Below the pieces are notes generated by a model, which searched no databases, was not told the origin of the DNA, and was given only the letters and a program-made list of their open reading frames with translations. Shown piece by piece: positions 1 to 5,432 of a stretch of DNA of 5,703 nucleotides; position 1 is the first letter of the stretch; each line of letters opens with the position of its first letter. A program made the translations under genes and the position numbers. Source of the stretch: Devosia sp. (lineage in GTDB: Bacteria > Pseudomonadota > Alphaproteobacteria > Rhizobiales > Devosiaceae); contig JAQGKG010000445.1 of the NCBI GenBank assembly GCA_028290245.1, positions 1-5,703 on the forward strand, in the 5' to 3' direction.

Positions 1-1344
1 GCCTTCTGCAGCGCCCGAGCAGCCGAGAATTGGACCATAGAAGTTGGATGGATCCGGGAAGTCCGCGATCCACGCCATGCCGCCCGACCAGATCATCGGC
101 GCCGTGCCCGCGCCGCCCGCTTCGATGACGTTAGCCTGGGCCAGCGAGAGCAGTTCGACGGTGATGCCGATCGCTGCCAGATCCTGTTGGATGGCCTGGG
201 CGATACGTGGATTGGGATCGACGTTGTAGACGTAGAGTTCGGTCGTAAAACCCTCGGCCAAGCCAGCTTGCGCGAGCAACGCCTTGGCACCTTCCACGTC
301 GTATGGGATGCCCGCGTAACCTTCGGTATAGCCAGGCATGGTGGGCGGTAGTGGCTGGTTCGCAACCACGGCGCGGTTGTTGATGATCCGGACGATGCGC
401 TCTTTGTTGATGGCCATGTTGATGGCCTTGCGCACGTCGAGATTGTCGAACGGCGGAATGGTCACGTTCAGGGTGATATAGCCGGTCTGAAGCTGGCCAC
501 CCTCAATGATCATGTCCGCATAATCGGGGTTGTCCTTGACCTCGAGGAACTGCGCGGGGGGAATGCCATCGCCCAGCACGTCGACTTCGCCGTTTTGCAG
601 GCGCAGCAGTGCCACCGTCGGCTCCTGGCCGATCTCGAAAACGATCTCGTCCATCTTGGGGACGCCGGCCTTCCAGTAGTCGGCGTTGCGAGCGAAGACG
701 AGGCGCTGGCCAAGGGTCCATTCGGCAAGCGAATAGGCACCGGTGCCGACCGGGTGCTTGCCGAAATCGGCGCCGAATTCGTCCACTGCTTCCTTGGGCA
801 CAATCGAAGAGAAGTTGAGCGCCACAACGTGGAGGAACGTGGCGTCAGGCCGCGTCAGCTTGATCTCGACCGTCAGCGGATCAACCGCGGTGACGCCGGA
901 CAGGCCCTTTGCCGAGCCGTCCGATGCTGCGTCGAACCCTGCTATCGAGGCAAAGAACCCGGCGCCCGGACTCTGCGTCGCCGGATCGGTAACCCGGTCG
1001 AGCGAGTATTTGACGTCCTCTGCGGTCATTTCGCGACCGTTGTGGAATTTGACGCCGGGCCGCAGCTTGAACGTATAGGTCAGGCCGTCGGCGGAAATCG
1101 TGTAGCTTTCCGCCAAGTCGGTGGTGAGGGTCGAGGTACCCGGTTCGTAGTCCATCAAGCTGTCGAACAGCGACTTGATCATCGACCAGTTCTGCCAATC
1201 GTAGCCGATGGCAGGATCGAGCGTGGCGACATCGTCCTTGTAGGTGACGATCATCGAGCCACCCTGCTTTTCGGCTTGGGCGAAAACCGGGGATGCCATG
1301 GTCATGACGGCCAATGCAATTCCGGATAACAGCAATCTACGCAT
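1..1344 (-). CDS. ABC transporter substrate-binding protein, family 5 (peptide/nickel type), C-terminus cut by window edge
   Basis: This is an exported solute-binding receptor that should deliver a peptide-like or other small ligand to the two permeases encoded just upstream. I translated 448 codons from ATG 1344 to the window edge with no stop, so the gene is partial; family members usually run to about 500-540 residues. Residues 1-22 form a Sec signal peptide (MRRLL start, hydrophobic core, cleavage probably after VFA). Family 5 hallmarks follow in order: LTTDLAESY (about 73-81), FHNGREMTAEDVKYSLDR (100-117), PVGTGAYSLAEW (198-209), NADYWKAG (220-227), VRKAINMAINKERIV (304-318) and WIADFPDPSNF (425-435). 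No lipobox cysteine is seen, so it is probably a soluble periplasmic protein. The start is supported by AAGGAG at 1354-1359, 9 nt upstream. It follows the DppB-like gene by 26 nt, as the last gene of the operon visible here. The ligand cannot be read from the sequence; peptide, glutathione, nickel and sugar binders all share this fold. Confidence 0.93.
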   Translation of the reverse strand, partial: MRRLLLSGIALAVMTMASPVFAQAEKQGGSMIVTYKDDVATLDPAIGYDWQNWSMIKSLFDSLMDYEPGTSTLTTDLAESYTISADGLTYTFKLRPGVKFHNGREMTAEDVKYSLDRVTDPATQSPGAGFFASIAGFDAASDGSAKGLSGVTAVDPLTVEIKLTRPDATFLHVVALNFSSIVPKEAVDEFGADFGKHPVGTGAYSLAEWTLGQRLVFARNADYWKAGVPKMDEIVFEIGQEPTVALLRLQNGEVDVLGDGIPPAQFLEVKDNPDYADMIIEGGQLQTGYITLNVTIPPFDNLDVRKAINMAINKERIVRIINNRAVVANQPLPPTMPGYTEGYAGIPYDVEGAKALLAQAGLAEGFTTELYVYNVDPNPRIAQAIQQDLAAIGITVELLSLAQANVIEAGGAGTAPMIWSGGMAWIADFPDPSNFYGPILGCSGAAEG

Positions 1345-1353
1345 GCTTGGTCT

Positions 1354-1359
1354 CTCCTT
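1354..1359 (-). promoter_or_regulatory. Shine-Dalgarno of the substrate-binding protein gene
   Basis: AAGGAG reads on the minus strand 9 nt before ATG 1344, inside the 26-nt gap after the permease stop. It is the cleanest ribosome-binding site in the operon. It suggests the binding protein is translated independently of the coupled upstream genes, which fits the usual need for excess receptor over permease. Confidence 0.75.
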
Positions 1360-1370
1360 GGTTGGTGCGG

Positions 1371-2291
1371 TCAGCGCAACTTGATGCGCGGATCGATGAG
1401 CGGGGCGACGAGGTCGGCAACGAGGTTGCCGATAACGATGGCGCAGGCCGAGATCAGCGTGACGCCCATGATGATGGGAATGTCGACGCGCTGGATCGCC
1501 TGCCAGGCAAGCTGGCCGATACCCGGCCAGCCGAATACGCTTTCGACCACGACTATCCCGCTCATGAACATGCCGATGTCGATGCCGATCATGGCGACGA
1601 TGGGCAGGATGGCGTTGGGAATGGCGTGTCGGAACAGCACGATACGACCGCGCAGTCCCTTCGATTGAGCGGTGCGAATATAGTCCCGCCGCAGCACCTC
1701 GAGCATGGTCGAACGCATCATTCGCGCATACCAACCAGCGCCGAGCAGTCCCAGCGTTAGCGAGGGCAGCACGAGATGAGCAAAGGTACCGTAGCCCCCG
1801 ATAGGGAACCAGCCGAGCTTCACGGCAAAGACGTAGAGCAGCAGGATGGCGATAACGAATTGCGGCGCCGATACGCTGATAAACGAAAACACCATCAGCA
1901 GGTTGTCTACCCACCCGCCGCGCCGCACCGCAGCCAGCACGCCCATGGTCAGGCCGATGGTCAGTTCGCAGGCAATGGCGCCGACCATAAGCAGCAGGCT
2001 CGCTGGCAAACGCGCCGCGATCAGCTCGGAGACCTCGCTTTTCTGCAGGTAGGAACGGCCCAGATTGCCGGACAGGAGATTACTGAGGTAACGCCAATAC
2101 TGCTCCCAAAGCGGCAGGTCGAGACCGAGTTGGCGACGGATGTTTTCGACTGTTTCGGCTGTGGCGCTACGCCCGGCGATCTGTCGAACCGGATCAGCTG
2201 GCAAAAGGTAAAGCAGAACGAAAGTCACCACGCTGATGCCGAGGAGGATCAGCGCTGCCTGGCCCAGCCGGCGGGCGAGATAGCCGATCAT
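1371..2291 (-). CDS. ABC transporter permease, DppB/OppB-like
   Basis: This is the first-type inner-membrane permease of a peptide/nickel-family importer; with the DppC-like partner it should form the translocation pore. The 306 residues match the usual length of about 305-340. The N-terminus (MIGYLARRLGQAALILLGIS, about 1-20) leads into the first membrane helix at roughly 9-30. Next come the typical periplasmic stretch with LPADPVRQIAG (30-40) and further hydrophobic helices near 97-122, 130-158, 172-188, 227-250 and 273-297. The cytoplasmic EAA-type loop that contacts the ATPase spans about 203-230 (DYIRTAQSKGL, then RHAIPNAILP). VESVFGWPGIGQL (249-261) and the C-terminal LIDPRIKLR are also family signatures. 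ATG 2291 overlaps the upstream permease stop as ATGA and is preceded by GGGAGG (2297-2302). Substrate specificity cannot be inferred from this subunit. Confidence 0.95.
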   Translation of the reverse strand: MIGYLARRLGQAALILLGISVVTFVLLYLLPADPVRQIAGRSATAETVENIRRQLGLDLPLWEQYWRYLSNLLSGNLGRSYLQKSEVSELIAARLPASLLLMVGAIACELTIGLTMGVLAAVRRGGWVDNLLMVFSFISVSAPQFVIAILLLYVFAVKLGWFPIGGYGTFAHLVLPSLTLGLLGAGWYARMMRSTMLEVLRRDYIRTAQSKGLRGRIVLFRHAIPNAILPIVAMIGIDIGMFMSGIVVVESVFGWPGIGQLAWQAIQRVDIPIIMGVTLISACAIVIGNLVADLVAPLIDPRIKLR

Positions 2292-3199
2292 GCCGCCCTC
2301 CCTTGCTGGGTCGGATCAAGAATGTCGCGCAGTGCGTCCCCAAGAACGTTGAAAGCCAGTGACAGCAATAGGATGGCCGCGCCCGGAATGAACACCAGCC
2401 ATGGCGCAGTCGCAAAATAGGTCTGGTTCTCGAAGATGATGTTGCCCCAGCTTGGCGTCGGCGGCCTTACGCCGATGCCGAGAAAACTCAGCGTTGCCTC
2501 CAACAGGACAGTGGTGGAGATGCCCAGCGTCGCCCACACGATGATGGTCGAAACCAAGTGCGGCAGGATGTGGCGCCACAGGATCAGCATGGACCCGGCG
2601 CCCAGCGAGCGCTCGGCTTCGATAAATTCGCGCTCCGACAAGGACCGGGTTTCCGTATAGAGCACACGGGCGATCTGCACCCAGTTCACCATGGCGATCA
2701 CGAGCGCCACGATCCACAAGCTCGGACGGAATATGGCCGCAAGGACGATCGCCAGCAGCAGCGCCGGGAAGCTCATCATCAGGTCGGTGAAGCGCATCAA
2801 CACAGCGCCAACGATGCCGCGGAAGTAGCCAGCTGTGATGCCCACAAGCGATCCGATGATTACAGCAAGGCCGTTGGCGACGACCCCGATGATCAGCGAC
2901 GTTTGAGCCCCGACGATCAGGCGGCTCAACAAATCACGGCCAAGCAGATCGGTACCGAACCAGAACTGGCCATTAGGTCCCAGCGGCGCGCCTTCAAGGG
3001 TCAGGCCCTCGAAATACTGCTCATTCGGATCATGCGGTGTCAGCACCGGCGCAAACACAGCCGCCAGCACTACCACGGCGATGATGATCATCCCCACCAC
3101 GGCCATAGGTCGATGCAGCAGGCGCCCGAAGACAGATTGCGCCCGGATCGGCCGTGTGGGGACGCTGGGCTCTCCCAGTTCAGGAACGATGATGGACAT
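2288..3199 (-). CDS. ABC transporter permease, DppC/OppC-like
   Basis: This is the second inner-membrane permease of the importer, partner of the DppB-like protein. It has 303 residues, normal for the family. It has the OppC-type cytoplasmic N-terminus (about 1-30), first helix at about 32-54, then the periplasmic segment with FGTDLLGRDLLSR (81-93), which is diagnostic for this subfamily. Further helices lie near 101-124, 140-157, 161-178, 216-236 and 266-285. The EAA-type ATPase-contact loop is around 190-213 (REFIEAERSLGAG, then RHILPHL). GVRPPTPSWG (243-252) and the C-terminal NVLGDALRDILDP (284-296) are conserved. ATG 3199 lies 20 nt inside the end of the amiR-like gene and has GAGGGC at 3205-3210 as ribosome-binding site; its stop overlaps the next start by 4 nt. 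The ATPase subunits that would bind the EAA loop are not in this window. Confidence 0.95.
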   Translation of the reverse strand: MSIIVPELGEPSVPTRPIRAQSVFGRLLHRPMAVVGMIIIAVVVLAAVFAPVLTPHDPNEQYFEGLTLEGAPLGPNGQFWFGTDLLGRDLLSRLIVGAQTSLIIGVVANGLAVIIGSLVGITAGYFRGIVGAVLMRFTDLMMSFPALLLAIVLAAIFRPSLWIVALVIAMVNWVQIARVLYTETRSLSEREFIEAERSLGAGSMLILWRHILPHLVSTIIVWATLGISTTVLLEATLSFLGIGVRPPTPSWGNIIFENQTYFATAPWLVFIPGAAILLLSLAFNVLGDALRDILDPTQQGRAA

Positions 3200-3782
3200 G
3201 GCCCGCCCTCAGTTCGTCCACGATCCGCTCGGCCATGGCTTCGATGGTCAGTCGCGCCGTCATTGCCTCGCGGCGGAGCTGAGCGTAGGCGGCCTCAGCC
3301 GGCATGTTGCCTTGCAGCATCAGGCAGGCTGTCGCTTCGGCAATAGCTTCGCGTTGATCGAGCCGCGCCCTGAGTGAATCCAGTTCGCTGCGCATGGCTG
3401 CCCGTCTGGCGAATGACTCCGAGGCAATAACCAGCGCCGTAAACACCCCGCCACTCCCGACAGGTTTCAGCAGATGCGCGTCGGCTCCCAGACTTATCGC
3501 CCAAGCGAGGCGGCCGGGTGCCTCGGAGCCGATCAGCGCTATGGCCGGCATTGGAGCTTGTCCATGCTCCCATGGAAACTGCTCGTCATGGCCCATATCC
3601 ACATCGAAAAAGAGCAGGTCAGTGCCCCCCGCAGCGCTGACAGAAATCGCTGGCCAGCAGGTTTCGCAGAAGATGCCCAACTGTGCCAATTGCCTTGTTA
3701 TGGCGTCCATTACGGGATGGGGGCGATGCAGGATCAATGCTCGCTTGCCGTCGAAATTGGGGGTGTAGGCGGGCCGGGTCAT
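3180..3782 (-). CDS. amiR: AmiR-like antitermination regulator with ANTAR RNA-binding domain
   Basis: Predicted cytoplasmic RNA-binding antiterminator controlled by the adjacent AmiC-like sensor. Its 200 residues compare with about 196 in P. aeruginosa AmiR. It is built the same way: a receiver-like domain (about 12-118, including the AmiR-like CWP at 42-44), a helical coiled-coil linker rich in E, R and L (about 121-145), and a C-terminal ANTAR three-helix domain (about 145-192: REAIAEATACLML, then AYAQLRREAM and AERIVDEL). REAM is shared with AmiR. The acidic pair normal in true receivers is absent near the N-terminus, so signalling by phosphorylation is unlikely, although D60/D62 and KP at 106-107 resemble receiver positions. 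The start overlaps the sensor stop as ATGA, and the stop lies 20 nt inside the permease gene. NasT is a related ANTAR family, but the AmiC-type partner favours AmiR. The target RNA is probably the operon leader (inference). Confidence 0.88.
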   Translation of the reverse strand: MTRPAYTPNFDGKRALILHRPHPVMDAITRQLAQLGIFCETCWPAISVSAAGGTDLLFFDVDMGHDEQFPWEHGQAPMPAIALIGSEAPGRLAWAISLGADAHLLKPVGSGGVFTALVIASESFARRAAMRSELDSLRARLDQREAIAEATACLMLQGNMPAEAAYAQLRREAMTARLTIEAMAERIVDELRAGHVHHRS

Positions 3783-4936
3783 TTGACTACCCGCAGGTGG
3801 GAAGCATGCGGTGCGGACCGGGTCGCCACATGGGCCAGGTAAGGGTCTGGACGGATCGCCACGCCTTGATCAGCCACGATCTCGAAACCCGCAGAGGTGG
3901 CCCGTGCGATGCGCGGCGTCAAAACAGCATGATTATTGGAGCGTTCGATCTCCATCGGACCGAAAGAAGCCGTTAGGGTGCGGCCGGCCACAGCGCCGAG
4001 CACGGCCCTGGTATCGTCGGTGCCGGTTGATGAAAGCCCCGCTGCCAGTAGGTGAACTGCCGCATAGGCCTGCGCGAAGAATGCTGACACATGTTCCGTC
4101 GCAGGCGCGAAGCGGGCCACCACGTCGAGGAATAGCTGGTTTTCTGTGGTGGCAAGATTTTGAAAGTACGGCGAGACAGCAATTTGGCCCAATGCAGAAG
4201 CGCCGACCTGCGCCAGCTCAGGTTCGGAGAAGTTGCAGCTCAACACCGGCCTCACTGCTGACTGAAACGCGGGCTCCGTCCGTCCAAGCTCGGCATAGGC
4301 CTTGAGAAAAGCGTAGGACGATGGCCCGATCAGCGTGTTGAGGATGAAGGAGGGGCGCTTGTGTCGGATTTCCTCGATGATCCGATCGACATCAAGATCG
4401 CCGAGGGGAACGTAGCGCTCTCCAGCGACACGCCCGCCGGCCGCCTCCATGACGTCACGAGCAACGCGGCTGGTTTCCCAACCCCAGATGTAATTGGACC
4501 CCACCAGGTACCCATCCGCACCGAACCGGGGCAGCGCAAATTCAAGTAATGGCAAAATATGCTGGTTGGGACAGGCACCGAGATAGATAACCTGCTCATG
4601 CGCCTCAAAGCCCTCGTAAGGGCACGGATACCACAGCATGGTGTCGCTTTTTTCGAGCAACGGAATGACTTCTTTGCGGCTCCACGAGGTCGTGCACCCC
4701 ACGATATGCTTTGCGCCGGAAGTAGCGACGATGTCAGCCGCCAGAGCGGCATAATTCTCCGTCGACCCTTGGGGATCGCGCACCTGCGCATCCAGCACGA
4801 AGTCATGCTGACGGTTGGCGTTGATCTCATCGATGGCTAGAATTGTGCCGGCCAAGCCCTCTGCGCCAATGGCGGCATAGGGTCCACTAGCTGAGAACAG
4901 CACACCGATCGCTACTGTAGGGCCTCTGAGAGCCAT
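3779..4936 (-). CDS. amiC: AmiC-like ligand sensor / negative regulator (periplasmic-binding-protein fold, cytoplasmic)
   Basis: Homologue of the amide sensor that sequesters AmiR until a small ligand binds. From ATG 4936 it has 385 residues, the same as I recall for P. aeruginosa AmiC, and the N-terminus then aligns (VAIGVLFSASG against an IGLLFSETG-type start). No signal peptide is present, which fits a cytoplasmic sensor. Strong matches to AmiC (numbering from this start) are VGC then S84 and RKEV at about 79-90, YPCPYEGFE (103-111), CPNQ (122-125), GSNYIW (146-151), ERSNNH (331-336) and IRPDPY (361-366). Relative to recalled AmiC pocket residues, S85, Y104 and Y150 are kept (S84, Y103, Y149), but Y83, T106 and Y152 become T82, C105 and W151, hinting at a ligand other than acetamide. 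An in-frame TTG at 4999 would add 21 residues, but it lies in a terminator-like leader. The Shine-Dalgarno before 4936 is weak. UrtA-type urea-binding proteins are relatives, but the AmiR partner argues for AmiC. Confidence 0.87.
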   Translation of the reverse strand: MALRGPTVAIGVLFSASGPYAAIGAEGLAGTILAIDEINANRQHDFVLDAQVRDPQGSTENYAALAADIVATSGAKHIVGCTTSWSRKEVIPLLEKSDTMLWYPCPYEGFEAHEQVIYLGACPNQHILPLLEFALPRFGADGYLVGSNYIWGWETSRVARDVMEAAGGRVAGERYVPLGDLDVDRIIEEIRHKRPSFILNTLIGPSSYAFLKAYAELGRTEPAFQSAVRPVLSCNFSEPELAQVGASALGQIAVSPYFQNLATTENQLFLDVVARFAPATEHVSAFFAQAYAAVHLLAAGLSSTGTDDTRAVLGAVAGRTLTASFGPMEIERSNNHAVLTPRIARATSAGFEIVADQGVAIRPDPYLAHVATRSAPHASHLRVVK

Positions 4937-5171
4937 GGTTCGGTCCAACACAAAAAGCCCACCAAGGAGCCACTGATCGTGTTCCAAAGTGGGGCGCAAA
5001 TGCCCGTAGATGTCTATCGATTGAACCGATCATGTCGGTGCCAGGCAGGTGAGTCAAGAGCATCGCTTTTAATTTGTGCAGATTGTGGGTCTGCTTTTTT
5101 CGAGAGCAACTCGGACAGACGACGGTGTACCCGGGAAGGGCACGCTCATCAGGAATAGGGAGGGGAGACAT
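4887..5171 (-). CDS. Possible small ORF upstream of and overlapping amiC start (unrecognised, doubtful)
   Basis: An open frame of 94 codons starts at ATG 5171, has AAAGGA about 9 nt upstream, and ends at TAG 4887, about 50 bp inside the amiC-like gene in another frame. Its first half is basic and has a CPSC pair (about residues 19-22) followed by RKK. No second cysteine pair forms a convincing zinc ribbon, and no family is recognised. The second half coincides with the predicted promoter and leader hairpins and looks noncoding (WWAF, SQRPYSSDR). G/C at third positions in the first half, counted by eye, is only moderately high. It could be a leader peptide, a gene remnant or chance; chance is most likely. 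Confidence 0.15.
   Translation of the reverse strand: MSPLPIPDERALPGYTVVCPSCSRKKQTHNLHKLKAMLLTHLPGTDMIGSIDRHLRAFAPHFGTRSVAPWWAFCVGPNHGSQRPYSSDRCAVLS
4952..4995 (-). terminator. Candidate leader terminator (attenuator) upstream of the amiC-like gene
   Basis: On the minus strand GCCCCAC (4989-4995) can pair with GTGGGC (4957-4962) with one bulged C. Inside it GGA can pair with TCC and CAC with GTG around a GATCA loop. The outer stem is followed directly by five T (4952-4956). The T-run ends 15 nt before ATG 4936. A terminator at this place, before an operon encoding an AmiR-type antiterminator, is what AmiR-type control would require. The hairpin has a bulge and an internal loop and the T-run is short, so it may be leaky. 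No folding energy was computed. Confidence 0.45.
4992..5005 (-). promoter_or_regulatory. Candidate antiterminator hairpin with hexanucleotide loop
   Basis: The minus strand reads GGGC-ATTTGC-GCCC: four GC pairs closing a six-base loop that begins with A. Its 3' arm (4992-4995) is part of the 5' arm of the terminator-like hairpin, so the two cannot form together. ANTAR proteins are known to bind RNA with paired hexaloop hairpins carrying A at loop position 1 and G at position 4. Here A1 is present, but G is at position 5 and I found no clear first hairpin. The assignment as an ANTAR target is therefore tentative. Confidence 0.3.
5029..5057 (-). promoter_or_regulatory. Candidate sigma-70 promoter for the amiC-amiR-transporter operon
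   Basis: The minus strand shows TTGACT (5052-5057, 5 of 6 to the -35 consensus), a 17-nt spacer, and CATGAT (5029-5034, 4 of 6 to the -10 consensus with the key A2 and T6). Transcription would begin near 5022 and give a leader of about 86 nt before ATG 4936 that contains the hexaloop and terminator-like hairpins. The spacing and position are good, but the match is by eye only. Confidence 0.4.
5078..5100 (+). terminator. Candidate intrinsic terminator on plus strand, no gene in front of it
   Basis: GCAGA (5078-5082) and TCTGC (5090-5094) form a 5-bp stem with a 7-nt loop, followed immediately by six T (5095-5100). The shape is that of a short Rho-independent terminator reading to the right. 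No plus-strand gene precedes it: upstream is the antisense of the amiC-like gene. It could end an antisense or small RNA, or be chance in an AT-richer intergenic stretch. Confidence 0.3.
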
Positions 5172-5324
5172 TACTCTTGGTCCTTTGATTCCGAGCAATG
5201 TCGCTTGACTGCCCGTGAATTTTTTTTCTGTCGGTGATGCCCTCGACCCTATTACCGGTTGCCAACTGAACGGTTGTTTGGAGTGCATTGGCGGGCGACG
5301 CGCCGGGGACGGACAAATATGCCC

Positions 5325-5349
5325 AAGGCCCTTTGCTGTCAGGCCTTTT
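5325..5349 (+). promoter_or_regulatory. Hairpin in the cysD upstream region
   Basis: AAGGCC (5325-5330) and GGCCTT (5342-5347) pair as six base pairs around an 11-nt loop, followed by two more T and soon another TTTT. Lying about 85 nt before the cysD start, it could be a leaky attenuator or simply a leader structure. No ligand-binding motif is recognised. Confidence 0.2.
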
Positions 5350-5432
5350 GTCGTTTTAGGGCTTGATGCCCGGCGGGCTCCAGCCGTACCAACACATGGC
5401 AAATTCGTCTGCCGAGTGGAGTTTTTTCCAGA

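Larger units (their letters stand above)
4937..5432. other. Divergent intergenic region between the amiC-like operon and cysD
   Basis: About 0.5 kb separates the two divergent genes. The left third (4937-5057) holds the minus-strand leader hairpins and the best promoter candidate. The middle (5058-5230) contains the plus-strand terminator-like hairpin, a minus-strand hairpin GTGCCC/GGGTAC at 5127-5143, and a run of eight T at 5220-5227. The right part (5231-5432) should carry the cysD promoter and leader. It has an AAGGCC/GGCCTT stem at 5325-5347 followed by two further T, and a short GCCC/GGGC hairpin near 5368-5378. I see no convincing -35/-10 pair for cysD, no tRNA, no insertion sequence and no riboswitch that I recognise. 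Confidence 0.6.

Noticed and set aside
595..1329. Plus-strand open frame of 244 codons opposite the binding-protein gene
   Set aside because: It is the antisense of a well-matched family 5 binding protein. The GC-rich codon pattern creates long antisense frames; the arginine- and histidine-rich translation has no recognisable domain.
2558..3346. Plus-strand open frame of 262 codons opposite the DppC-like gene
   Set aside because: Shadow frame: very rich in H, Q, R and D, no domain, and fully covered by a clear permease on the other strand.
3779..4999. Longer amiC start at TTG 4999 (406 residues)
   Set aside because: The extra 21 residues lie over the terminator-like hairpin, and the ATG at 4936 gives the AmiC length and N-terminal alignment.
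5027..5045. TGGCAC in the amiC leader as a sigma-54 promoter
   Set aside because: The -24-like TGGCAC is followed by TGAT rather than the TTGC-type -12 element, so the sigma-70 reading is better.
5290..5432. SAM- or sulfur-responsive riboswitch before cysD
   Set aside because: The hairpins are short and isolated, and no SAM-I, SAM-II or other known core is recognisable by eye.
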